NCBI RefSeq assembly: GCF_039544205.1
Contig: NZ_BAABLF010000004.1
Coordinates: 62,001-126,000, forward strand
DNA length: 64,000 nt
Source: Ferrimonas gelatinilytica
GTDB taxonomy: Bacteria > Pseudomonadota > Gammaproteobacteria > Enterobacterales > Shewanellaceae
Reading direction: 5' to 3'
Shown here: positions 34,342 to 42,496 of the stretch, in pieces
Numbering within the stretch: position 1 is the stretch's first letter
How the letters are laid out: the number at the start of each line of letters is the position of its first letter
Notes under the pieces: generated by a model
Told to the model about the DNA's origin: nothing
Seen by the model: only the letters and a program-made list of their open reading frames with translations
Database searches by the model: none
Program-made: the position numbers and the translations under genes

Positions 34342-34353
34342 ATTGTAGACAAT
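34342..34353. promoter_or_regulatory. Candidate GntR operator 1 of the prp operon
   Basis: ATTGTAGACAAT, a palindrome with 5-base arms ATTGT/ACAAT, about 200 bases upstream of the regulator gene. FCD-type GntR proteins commonly bind sites of the ATTGT-N2-ACAAT form. A second copy lies at 34478-34489. Confidence 0.6.
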
Positions 34354-34477
34354 CGCCCGAACCTCGCTCACTCCCGCGCTTGCGGTCACACCGTCCAAAT
34401 ATACCCGACTTATCGGTGCCATATTGTATGTGGAAGGGTTTCCATCTTGGGTGAAGCCTTAACGCAAAGGTTAACTC

Positions 34478-34489
34478 TTTGTTGACAAT
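34478..34489. promoter_or_regulatory. Candidate GntR operator 2 overlapping the prp promoter -35
   Basis: TTTGTTGACAAT matches ATTGT-N2-ACAAT at all but the first base. It contains a consensus -35 hexamer TTGACA (34482-34487); a weak -10-like CAAAGT lies 17 bases downstream at 34505-34510. A bound repressor would block polymerase, consistent with autorepression of the operon that starts with the GntR gene. The rest of the 301-base gap holds nothing else I can name. Confidence 0.6.
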
Positions 34490-34554
34490 CCACCCTGTCG
34501 GGCGCAAAGTGCACAGCATTCGTTCACTATGAGCGCAGTGTCACAAGGAGCGTC

Positions 34555-35220
34555 ATGGAGGCCAGACAGCCGACTCTTGCGGATCGCACCCTGACCCAGC
34601 TGCAACACGCCATCATTGGTGGTGAGCTGCGCCCGGGTAGCAAGATCAACGAGCAGGAGATCGCCACCCGCTTCGGCGTTAGCCGGGGCCCCCTTCGTGA
34701 GGCACTCCAGCGTCTCGAACAGCGCCGCCTGATCGAACGCATCCCCCATGTCGGCGCCCGAGTCGCCACCCTCACTGAAGCCCGGCTGAACGACCTCTAC
34801 CAGGTTCGGGCCGAGCTGGAGTCCATGGCCTGCCGCCTCGCCGCCGGGCGCATCAAACCGGAGCAACTGGCTCAGCTGCACCAGTTGCTGGATCGCCAGG
34901 AAGCGGTCTTTTCCAGCCAGCCGGTCACCGAGTTCCAGGACGACATCGATTTCCACTACGGCATCATTCAAGCCAGTGGCAACCAAACCCTGATCGCCAC
35001 CCTTACCGGCGATCTCTACCACCAACTGCAGATGTACCGCTATCAGTGCAGCAGCGGCCGCCGCCCCCTTGAGGCGCTGGCCCAGCACAGGGCCATTCTC
35101 GCCGCCATCGCCGACGGCGACGGTGAGATGGCAGCCCTGCTGATGCGGCGTCATATCGAAGCCGGCGCCCGCCACACACGGCAGGTATTACGGCAAAAAA
35201 TGGAGGAATCTTCAGGATGA
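34555..35220 (+). CDS. GntR-family (FadR/FCD subfamily) regulator of the prp operon
   Basis: A 221-residue repressor-type protein. The winged helix-turn-helix is residues ~8-75 (GGELRPGSKINEQEIATRFGVSRGPLREALQRLEQRRLIERIPHVGARV) and the C-terminal all-helical FCD ligand domain contains the metal/ligand-binding pattern D-x3-H (DIDFHYGIIQASGN) and LAQHRAILAAIADGD. It is the first gene of the unit and overlaps prpB by 4 bases, so it is co-expressed with the methylcitrate enzymes. 2-Methylcitrate or a related acid is the likely effector, by analogy. AAGGAG precedes the ATG. Confidence 0.9.
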   Translation: MEARQPTLADRTLTQLQHAIIGGELRPGSKINEQEIATRFGVSRGPLREALQRLEQRRLIERIPHVGARVATLTEARLNDLYQVRAELESMACRLAAGRIKPEQLAQLHQLLDRQEAVFSSQPVTEFQDDIDFHYGIIQASGNQTLIATLTGDLYHQLQMYRYQCSSGRRPLEALAQHRAILAAIADGDGEMAALLMRRHIEAGARHTRQVLRQKMEESSG

Positions 35221-36104
35221 GTCAGACCACCACCCCAGGACAGCGCTTTCGCAGTGCCGTCGCCACCGCCAAGCCGCTGCAGATTGTCGGCACCGTTAAC
35301 GCCTACTTCGCCCTGATGGCTGAGCGGGTTGGGCATCAGGCCCTCTACCTTTCCGGGGCCGGCGTGGCCAACGCCTCCTACGGCCTGCCGGATCTGGGCA
35401 TGACCTCCCTCAACGATGTCCTGATCGATGCCGGTCGCATCACCTCGGCCACCGAGCTGCCACTGCTGGTGGACATCGATACCGGCTGGGGAGGCGCCTT
35501 TAACATCGCCCGCACCATCAAGGAGATGGAGAAAGTGGGCGTGGCCGCCGTGCACATCGAAGACCAGGTGGCGCAGAAGCGTTGTGGACACCGCCCCAAC
35601 AAGGCGGTGGTCTCCATCGAGGAGATGTGTGACCGCATCAAGGCCGCCGTGGATGCCCGCACCGACGAAAGCTTTGTCATTATGGCCCGCACCGACGCCG
35701 TGGCCGGCGAGGGGATCCAGGCCGGCATCGAGCGCGCCCAGGCGTACCTGGAAGCGGGTGCCGACATGATCTTCGCCGAAGCCCTGACCGAGCTGGATCA
35801 CTACCGCCAGTTCAAGGCGCAGGTGAACGCCCCTATCCTGGCCAACATGACCGAGTTCGGTAAGACCGAGCTGTTCAACAAGGAAGATCTGTTCGAGGCC
35901 GGCGCCGACATGGTGCTCTACCCCCTGGGGGCGTTCCGCGCCGCCAACGCCGCGGCCCTTGAGGTGTTTGAAGCGCTCAAGAACGACGGCCATCAGCGTA
36001 GCCAGGTCGCGAAGATGCAGACCCGTAAAGATCTGTACGACTTCCTCAACTACCACAGCTACGAAGATAAGCTCGATACCCTCTTTGCCCAGAACAAAGG
36101 CTGA
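35217..36104 (+). CDS. prpB: 2-Methylisocitrate lyase
   Basis: A 295-residue member of the isocitrate lyase/PEP mutase superfamily that cleaves 2-methylisocitrate to pyruvate and succinate. The catalytic motif is KRCGH with the essential cysteine; DIDTGWGG and HIEDQVAQKRCGHRPNK are typical of PrpB, as are IMARTDA and MLYPLGAFRAAN-like MVLYPLGAFRAAN. Start ATG overlaps the regulator stop (ATGA). It is the last chemical step of the cycle but the first enzyme gene in the operon, as usual. Confidence 0.96.
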   Translation: MSQTTTPGQRFRSAVATAKPLQIVGTVNAYFALMAERVGHQALYLSGAGVANASYGLPDLGMTSLNDVLIDAGRITSATELPLLVDIDTGWGGAFNIARTIKEMEKVGVAAVHIEDQVAQKRCGHRPNKAVVSIEEMCDRIKAAVDARTDESFVIMARTDAVAGEGIQAGIERAQAYLEAGADMIFAEALTELDHYRQFKAQVNAPILANMTEFGKTELFNKEDLFEAGADMVLYPLGAFRAANAAALEVFEALKNDGHQRSQVAKMQTRKDLYDFLNYHSYEDKLDTLFAQNKG

Positions 36105-36144
36105 GACGGCGGACGCCGCTCAACGACAATAAGGAGATTGTAAA

Positions 36145-37266
36145 ATGACTAAACCTATTGGTGGTGCAGGCCTGCGAGGCCAGAGCGCCGGTGAAACCGC
36201 CCTCTGTACCGTCGGGAAATCCGGGACCGGCCTGACCTATCGCGGTTACGACATCGCGGAACTGGCGGACAAGGTCAGCTTCGAAGAGGTTGCCTATCTG
36301 CTGCTCAAGGGTGAGCTGCCCAACGCCGAGCAGTTGCAGGCCTACCGCACCAAGCTCAAGAGCCTCCGCGGCCTGCCCCAGGCGCTCAAGACCGTGCTCG
36401 AGCAGATCCCCGCCGATGCCCACCCGATGGACGTGATGCGCACCGGCTGCTCCATGCTGGGCAACCTGGAGACCGAAGCCGACTTCAGCGAGCAGGGCGA
36501 CCGCACCGACCGTCTGCTGGCCGCCTTCCCCTCCATCATCTGCTACTGGTACCGCTACAGCCACGACGGCGTGCGGATCCACACCGAAACCGACGATGAG
36601 CAGATCGGCGCCCACTTCCTCCACCTGCTCCACGGCAAGGCGCCCTCCGAGCTGCACGCCAAGGTGATGGACGTCTCTTTGATCCTCTACGCCGAGCATG
36701 AGTTTAACGCCTCCACCTTCACCGCCCGGGTATGCGCCTCCACCTTGTCGGATCTGCACTCCTGCGTCACCGGTGCCATCGGCTCCCTGCGCGGCCCGCT
36801 GCACGGCGGTGCCAACGAGGCGGCGATGGAGCTGATCCAGGATATGAAGGATGAGCAGCACGCGGTGGCAGTGCTCAAGCAGAAGCTGGCCAACAAAGAG
36901 AAGATCATGGGCTTTGGTCATGCCATCTACCGTGAGTCCGATCCCCGCAACGCCATCATCAAGGGCTGGTCCCAGAAGCTGGCGGAAGAGTTTGGCGATG
37001 ACCGTCTCTACAAGGTCTCCGTGGCCTGCGAGAGCCTGATGTGGGAGGAGAAGAAGCTGTTCTGCAACGCCGATTTCTTCCACGCCTCCGCCTACCACTA
37101 CATGGGGATCCCCACCAAGCTGTTCACCCCGATCTTCGTCTGCTCCCGCCTCACCGGCTGGGCGGCACACGTCTTCGAACAGCGGGCCAACAACCGCATC
37201 ATCCGCCCCAGCGCCGACTACACCGGCCCTGAGGCCCGCCCGGTTCCCGCCCTCGGCGAACGCTAA
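36145..37266 (+). CDS. prpC: 2-Methylcitrate synthase
   Basis: A 373-residue citrate-synthase-family enzyme condensing propionyl-CoA with oxaloacetate. Catalytic residues lie in GPLHGGANE (His), GFGHAIY (His) and NADFFHA (Asp). The short length and starting motif KPIGGAGLRGQSAGETALCTVG match PrpC rather than the larger hexameric citrate synthase GltA. The ribosome-binding site AAGGAG lies between ACAAT and ATTGT half-sites that could pair in mRNA (36126-36141). It comes 40 bases after prpB. Confidence 0.95.
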   Translation: MTKPIGGAGLRGQSAGETALCTVGKSGTGLTYRGYDIAELADKVSFEEVAYLLLKGELPNAEQLQAYRTKLKSLRGLPQALKTVLEQIPADAHPMDVMRTGCSMLGNLETEADFSEQGDRTDRLLAAFPSIICYWYRYSHDGVRIHTETDDEQIGAHFLHLLHGKAPSELHAKVMDVSLILYAEHEFNASTFTARVCASTLSDLHSCVTGAIGSLRGPLHGGANEAAMELIQDMKDEQHAVAVLKQKLANKEKIMGFGHAIYRESDPRNAIIKGWSQKLAEEFGDDRLYKVSVACESLMWEEKKLFCNADFFHASAYHYMGIPTKLFTPIFVCSRLTGWAAHVFEQRANNRIIRPSADYTGPEARPVPALGER

Positions 37267-37332
37267 GGCCCCCGCCGCGGACGCACTCGTCGTCCGCGGC
37301 TCGCCCTACCTGTTTTGGGAGAGTTTTTCCTG

Positions 37333-39945
37333 ATGAATACCCAATACCGCAAGCCCCTGCCCGGTACCGGACTGGACTACTTCGATACCCGCGCCGCCGT
37401 GGACGCGATCGAACCCGGTGCCTTTGCCACCCTGCCCTACACCTCACGCGTCCTGGCCGAACAGCTGGTGCGCCGCTGCGATCCGGCTACCCTGACCGAC
37501 AGCCTCAAGCAGATCATCGGTCGCAAGCGGGATCTCGACTTCCCCTGGTACCCCGCCCGAGTGGTATGTCACGACATCCTCGGTCAAACCGCGCTGGTGG
37601 ACCTCGCCGGCCTGCGGGACGCCATTGCCGAGCAGGGCGGTGATCCCGCCGCCGTGAACCCGGTGGTGCCCACCCAGCTGATCGTCGACCACTCCCTGGC
37701 CGTGGAACACGCCGGCTTCGATCCGGACGCGTTTGAGAAGAACCGCGCCATCGAGGAGCGTCGTAACGCCGATCGCTTCCACTTTATCGACTGGTGTAAA
37801 ACCGCGTTCAAAAATGTCGACGTGATCCCCGCCGGCAACGGCATCATGCACCAGATCAATCTGGAGAAGATGTCCCCGGTGGTGCAGGCTCGGGACGGCG
37901 TTGCCTACCCGGATACCTGCGTCGGCACCGACAGCCACACCCCCCATGTGGACGCCCTGGGCGTCATCGCCATCGGCGTCGGGGGCCTGGAGGCGGAAAC
38001 CGTGATGCTGGGTCGCCCCTCGATGATGCGCCTGCCGCAGATCGTCGGCGTCAAGCTCACCGGCACCCGACAGTCCGGCATCACCGCCACCGACATCGTG
38101 CTGGCGATCACCGAGTTCCTGCGCAGCGAAAAGGTGGTTTCCACCTACCTGGAGTTCTTCGGTGAAGGGGCGGCCAGCCTGACCATCGGCGACCGGGCCA
38201 CCATCGCCAACATGACCCCGGAGTACGGCGCTTCCGCCGGCCTGTTCTACATCGATGATCAGACCCTGGAATACCTCACCCTCACCGGCCGTGAGCCGGA
38301 GCAGGTGGCGCTGGTGGAGCAGTACGCCAAGACCAACGGCCTCTGGGCCGATGACCTGAGCGAAGCCCAGTACGAGCGGGTGCTGGAGTTTGACCTCTCC
38401 AGCGTCGGCCGCAACCTGGCGGGTCCCTCCAATCCCCACCGCCGCCTGCCCACCTCGGATCTCGCGGCACGTGGCATCGCCCGGGACCTGGACAGTGCCA
38501 GGGCGGAAGAGGCTGAAGGGCTGATCCCCGATGGCGCCGTGATTATCGCTGCCATCACCAGCTGCACCAACACCTCCAACCCCCGCAACGTGGTCGCCGC
38601 CGGCCTGGTGGCCAAGAAGGCCAACGCTTTGGGGCTGGTGCGCAAACCTTGGGTGAAGACCTCCTTCGCCCCCGGCTCCAAGGTCGCCAAGCTCTACCTG
38701 GAAGCCGCAGGACTGCTGCCGGAGCTGGAGCAACTGGGCTTCGGCATCGTTGGCTTCGCCTGCACCACCTGCAACGGCATGAGCGGGGCGCTGGATCCCA
38801 AGATCCAGCAGGAGATCATCGATCGGGATCTCTACGCCACCGCAGTGCTCTCGGGCAACCGCAACTTCGATGGCCGCATCCACCCCTATGCCAAGCAGGC
38901 ATTCCTGGCCTCGCCGCCACTGGTGGTGGCCTACGCCATCGCCGGTACCGTTCGGTTCGATATCGAGCAGGACCTGCTGGGTCATGACGCCCAGGGCAAC
39001 CCGGTGACCCTGAAGGATCTGTGGCCCTCGGACGAGGAGATCGATGCCATCGTGCGGGATTTCGTTAAGCCGGAGCAGTTCAAATCGGTCTATGAGCCGA
39101 TGTTCGACCTGGCGGTGGATTACGGCGACGACCCGGCGGCACAGAGCCCGCTGTACGACTGGCGCCCGATGTCCACCTACATCCGCCGTCCCCCTTACTG
39201 GGAGGGCGCCCTGGCCGGTGAGCGCAGCCTAAAAGGGATGCGGCCGCTGGCAGTGCTGGGGGACAACATCACCACGGACCACCTCTCCCCCTCCAACGCC
39301 ATCCTGGCCAGCTCCGCCGCCGGGGAGTACCTCGCCAAGATGGGGCTGCCGGAGGAGGACTTTAACTCCTACGCCACCCACCGGGGCGACCACCTCACCG
39401 CCCAGCGGGCGACCTTTGCCAACCCCAAACTGCTCAACGAGATGGTGCGGGATGAGCAGGGCGAGGTGCGTCAGGGCTCCCTGGCCCGGGTCGAGCCGGA
39501 GGGCAAAGTGGTGCGAATGTGGGAGGCGATCGAGACCTACATGGCGCGCAAGCAGCCGCTGATCATCGTCGCCGGTGCCGATTACGGCCAGGGTTCCAGC
39601 CGCGACTGGGCCGCCAAGGGCGTGCGCCTGGCCGGGGTTGAAGCGATCGTGGCGGAAGGGTTCGAGCGCATTCACCGCACCAACCTGGTGGGGATGGGCG
39701 TGCTGCCGCTGCAGTTTGAGCCCGGCACCACCCGGCAGATCCTGGGGCTGGATGGTACCGAAACCTACGACGTGCTGGGCGAGCGCAAGCCAGGGGCCAC
39801 CCTGACGCTGCTGGTTCATCGTACCAACGGCGAGACCCTGGAGGTGCCGGTGACCTGTCGTCTGGACACCTACGACGAGGTCTCCGTGTACGATGCAGGT
39901 GGTGTGCTGCAGCGCTTTGCCAAGGATTTCCTGGCGCAAAGCTAG
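37333..39945 (+). CDS. acnD: Fe-S-dependent 2-methylcitrate dehydratase (AcnD)
   Basis: An 870-residue aconitase-family enzyme. The three [4Fe-4S] ligands are in SCTNTSNP and ACTTCNGMSG. AcnD removes water from 2-methylcitrate to give 2-methyl-trans-aconitate, needing PrpF as partner; it replaces PrpD. Its place between prpC and prpF separates it from housekeeping aconitase AcnA, which it resembles. The ATG at 37333 follows GGGAGAG; a TTG at 37315 would put that site inside the gene. The final hydration step is done by a general aconitase encoded elsewhere. Confidence 0.95.
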   Translation: MNTQYRKPLPGTGLDYFDTRAAVDAIEPGAFATLPYTSRVLAEQLVRRCDPATLTDSLKQIIGRKRDLDFPWYPARVVCHDILGQTALVDLAGLRDAIAEQGGDPAAVNPVVPTQLIVDHSLAVEHAGFDPDAFEKNRAIEERRNADRFHFIDWCKTAFKNVDVIPAGNGIMHQINLEKMSPVVQARDGVAYPDTCVGTDSHTPHVDALGVIAIGVGGLEAETVMLGRPSMMRLPQIVGVKLTGTRQSGITATDIVLAITEFLRSEKVVSTYLEFFGEGAASLTIGDRATIANMTPEYGASAGLFYIDDQTLEYLTLTGREPEQVALVEQYAKTNGLWADDLSEAQYERVLEFDLSSVGRNLAGPSNPHRRLPTSDLAARGIARDLDSARAEEAEGLIPDGAVIIAAITSCTNTSNPRNVVAAGLVAKKANALGLVRKPWVKTSFAPGSKVAKLYLEAAGLLPELEQLGFGIVGFACTTCNGMSGALDPKIQQEIIDRDLYATAVLSGNRNFDGRIHPYAKQAFLASPPLVVAYAIAGTVRFDIEQDLLGHDAQGNPVTLKDLWPSDEEIDAIVRDFVKPEQFKSVYEPMFDLAVDYGDDPAAQSPLYDWRPMSTYIRRPPYWEGALAGERSLKGMRPLAVLGDNITTDHLSPSNAILASSAAGEYLAKMGLPEEDFNSYATHRGDHLTAQRATFANPKLLNEMVRDEQGEVRQGSLARVEPEGKVVRMWEAIETYMARKQPLIIVAGADYGQGSSRDWAAKGVRLAGVEAIVAEGFERIHRTNLVGMGVLPLQFEPGTTRQILGLDGTETYDVLGERKPGATLTLLVHRTNGETLEVPVTCRLDTYDEVSVYDAGGVLQRFAKDFLAQS

Positions 39946-40037
39946 GTACTAGGAAAGAGCCTAGGCACTAGGTACTGGGAAGAGCCGCTCTGGCTTTTCC
40001 TAGTACCTAGCAGGGCGAAGCCCGCCCTAATACCTAG
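39941..40037. repeat. Cluster of CTAGGTACTAGG-type repeats between acnD and prpF
   Basis: Four copies of one unit in ~97 bases: CTAGGTACTAGGAAAGAGCC (39942-39961), CTAGGTACTGGGAAGAGCC (39968-39986), an inverted copy GGCTTTTCCTAGTACCTAG (39992-40010) and a short inverted copy CTAATACCTAG (40027-40037), with a small GGGC/GCCC hairpin (40013-40026) between the last two. The long arms can fold into a stem of ~17 pairs. The first copy overlaps the acnD stop codon. It looks like a REP- or MITE-like intergenic element. Confidence 0.8.
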
Positions 40038-40055
40038 CAACCTTTGGAGAGTTCT

Positions 40056-41246
40056 ATGAGCTTCAAACCGCAACTTAAGATCCCCGCCACCTACATGCGC
40101 GGTGGCACCAGCAAAGGGGTGTTCTTTAACCTGAGCGATCTGCCCGAGGCGGCCCAGCAACCTGGCCCCGCCCGGGATGCCCTGCTGCTGAGGGTGCTGG
40201 GCAGCCCCGACCCTTACGGAAAACAGATCGACGGCATGGGTAATGCCACCTCCAGCACCAGCAAGGCGGTGATCCTCTCCCGGAGCCACCAGCCGGGTCA
40301 CGATGTGGACTACCTGTTCGGCCAGGTCAGCATCGACAAGCCCCTGGTGGACTGGAGCGGCAACTGCGGTAACCAGACCGCCGCCGTCGGCGCCTTCGCC
40401 ATCAGTAACGGTCTGGTCGATCCGGCGCGCGTGCCGGACAACGGGATCTGTACCGTGCGGATCTGGCAGGCCAACATCCACAAGACCATCATCGCCCATG
40501 TTCCCATCCGCGATGGCCAGGTGCAGGAGACCGGTGACTTCGAACTCGATGGCGTCACCTTCCCCGCCGCCGAGGTGAAGATCGAGTTTATCGACCCCGC
40601 CGATGGCGAGGGCAGCCTCTTCCCCACCGGCAACCGGGTCGACACCCTGGAGGTCCCGGGTATCGGTACCCTGGAAGCGACCCTGATCAACGCCGGCATC
40701 CCCACAGTATTCGTGGACGCGGAGGCGATCGGTTACCAGGGCACTGAGCTGCAGGATGAGATCAACAATGACCCCGAAGCGCTGACCCGGCTGGAAGCGA
40801 TCCGCGCACAGGGGGCCATTAAAATGGGGCTGATCACCGACATCAGTGAGGCCGCCAGCCGCGGCCACACGCCGAAGATCGCCTTCGTTTCCGCCCCAAA
40901 AACCTACATCGCCTCCAGCGGCAAGGTGATCGAGGCGGAGCAGCTCGACCTCAATGTCCGCGCCCTCTCCATGGGCAAGTTGCACCACGCCATGATGGGA
41001 ACGGCGGCGGTGGCCATCGCCACTGCGGCCGCCATCCCCGGCACCCTGGTCAACCGCGCCGCCGGCGGCGGGATCCGCAACCAGGTGATCTTCGGCCACC
41101 CCTCCGGCACCCTCAAGGTGGGCGCCGAAGCGGAGCAGATGGGTGAGCAGTGGCAGGTTACCAAGGCGATCATGAGCCGCAGTGCCCGGGTGTTGATGGA
41201 GGGCTGGGTGCGCGTACCCAACCCCTCGGAGAGCCCCACCAACTGA
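40056..41246 (+). CDS. prpF: 2-Methylaconitate cis-trans isomerase (PrpF)
   Basis: A 396-residue enzyme of the diaminopimelate-epimerase-like fold. It converts 2-methyl-trans-aconitate from AcnD to the cis isomer used by aconitase. Signatures are PATYMRGGTSKGVFF, DGMGNATSSTSKAV, WSGNCGNQTAAVGAFA and HHAMMGTAAVAIATAAAIPGTLVN. The ATG at 40056 has TTGGAGAG upstream; a TTG at 40044 would overlap it. It is the last gene of the prp unit and is followed by a strong terminator. Confidence 0.96.
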   Translation: MSFKPQLKIPATYMRGGTSKGVFFNLSDLPEAAQQPGPARDALLLRVLGSPDPYGKQIDGMGNATSSTSKAVILSRSHQPGHDVDYLFGQVSIDKPLVDWSGNCGNQTAAVGAFAISNGLVDPARVPDNGICTVRIWQANIHKTIIAHVPIRDGQVQETGDFELDGVTFPAAEVKIEFIDPADGEGSLFPTGNRVDTLEVPGIGTLEATLINAGIPTVFVDAEAIGYQGTELQDEINNDPEALTRLEAIRAQGAIKMGLITDISEAASRGHTPKIAFVSAPKTYIASSGKVIEAEQLDLNVRALSMGKLHHAMMGTAAVAIATAAAIPGTLVNRAAGGGIRNQVIFGHPSGTLKVGAEAEQMGEQWQVTKAIMSRSARVLMEGWVRVPNPSESPTN

Positions 41247-41286
41247 GATTCGTTAAGGCAACCCACCGTCTGCGATAGATACAGTG

Positions 41287-41316
41287 ACGGGGCGCCCTAG
41301 GGTGCCCCGTTTTTTC
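41287..41316 (+). terminator. Terminator of the prp operon
   Basis: ACGGGGCGCCC pairs with GGGTGCCCCGT (one G-U pair, tight CTAG turn), followed by a T6 tract. Confidence 0.92.
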
Positions 41317-41401
41317 CCATTAACGCGCCAATACAAAAATTGGAGCGATTAACACTGCGTCATTGCGTGGACTAAAGGTGGCCACTGCCTTTGAAACAGA
41401 C

Positions 41402-42331
41402 TCAGGCCCAGTGGCGGTCATGGGTGAAGATGATATTGAGCCACAGTGACAGCCCCAGGGGCTTAAGGCGGGCCTCGATCTGCTCACGGATCTGGTCGAA
41501 CTCGGCAATGCGGTAGCGGCGCTCCTTGTCATCCAGGATAAAGGCGATATCCACCGCCAGCTGTCGGCCGATCTTGGTGGAACGGACGAAGGGCTGACCC
41601 AGCTGGTGGGCATTGGCAATCGCCTTCGCCACCTCATCCAGCTCAGTCTGGATCGACTCCTCCGGGGTCATCTGCAGCAACTCCTGGAGGCTGGTAAGCA
41701 GCCGCTTTCCCGGCACCTGGATAAAGTAGAGCGACACCAGAATCACCGTAATGGGATCGACGTAGGGCGCCCAGTGGGCAAAGGCGGTTTGCTCCAGCAG
41801 GAAGCTGATACCAAAGGCGACCATCACCAGGACACTGAATACCGTATCGATCAGCCACTGCTCCGATTCCGCCTGCACCAGGTCCGGAAGCTTGCGCCCC
41901 TTGACCCGGATGTAGGCATAACTGCAGAGGCAGATCAGCGCGGTCAGGACGCCGTAGCCGATCCCCGCCACCGAGTTGTGCGCCCCCTTTGCACCCGCCA
42001 TCAGGTCCAGCACCGCATTCGTCAGCCCGTAGAGGCAGATAACGATGATGACGATCGACTTGATGGTGATCACCAAAGGTTCAACGGCGGTGCGCCCCAT
42101 CTGGAAGCGACTCTCCTTAACGTCCTCTGGGTGGGGGCTGTCGCTTTTGACCAGCTTCAGCGCATATAGGGAGAGGAAAGAGAGGACAATGGACACTCCG
42201 GAGTAGATGGCATCAAACAGGATGATGCCAGACTGGATCACCAGTCCCCAGGTCAGCCCGATGGTGGTGTAGATGACGGCCATCACGATGGAGAATCGCA
42301 GCAGCTTGAGCTCTTCGGCGTGTTGGTTCAT
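41402..42331 (-). CDS. Cation diffusion facilitator (CDF) family metal transporter
   Basis: A 309-residue inner-membrane protein with about six spans in the first 200 residues and a cytoplasmic C-terminal domain ending FTHDRHWA. The CDF metal-site aspartates lie in FDAIYSGVSIVLS and in SEQWLIDTVFSVLV; YVDPITVILVSLYFI is the sixth span. It would export Zn, Fe, Mn or Co by proton antiport; the metal cannot be told from sequence. The ATG at 42331 has GGGGAG upstream. It stands alone between the prp unit and ilvC, both separated by terminators. Confidence 0.87.
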   Translation of the reverse strand: MNQHAEELKLLRFSIVMAVIYTTIGLTWGLVIQSGIILFDAIYSGVSIVLSFLSLYALKLVKSDSPHPEDVKESRFQMGRTAVEPLVITIKSIVIIVICLYGLTNAVLDLMAGAKGAHNSVAGIGYGVLTALICLCSYAYIRVKGRKLPDLVQAESEQWLIDTVFSVLVMVAFGISFLLEQTAFAHWAPYVDPITVILVSLYFIQVPGKRLLTSLQELLQMTPEESIQTELDEVAKAIANAHQLGQPFVRSTKIGRQLAVDIAFILDDKERRYRIAEFDQIREQIEARLKPLGLSLWLNIIFTHDRHWA

Positions 42332-42449
42332 CGGTGCTCCCCAAGGCAAAGAATCCCGGATAATCCCGTGCTCTGACGGGGTCGAGGCCCCTTAAGTAAT
42401 AGACCACGCCACCGGGGTTCGGCGCACTCGGCCAACCGGTGGACCCAAC

Positions 42450-42473
42450 AAAAAAAACCGGGCATCCGCCCGG
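42450..42473 (-). terminator. Terminator of ilvC
   Basis: On the minus strand CCGGGC and GCCCGG arms with a 4-base loop followed by T8 (A-run at 42450-42457). Confidence 0.93.
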
Positions 42474-42496
42474 CCAAACACGCCCACAGGAAGAAA

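Noticed and set aside
36126..36141. ACAAT-AAGGAG-ATTGT before prpC as a translational hairpin or GntR site
   Set aside because: Only five A/T-rich pairs with the ribosome-binding site in the loop; too weak to claim, and the half-sites are in the reverse order compared with the operators.
37444..38985. A 513-codon minus-strand frame inside acnD
   Set aside because: Opposite a complete AcnD with all cluster ligands; codon-position bias belongs to the + strand.
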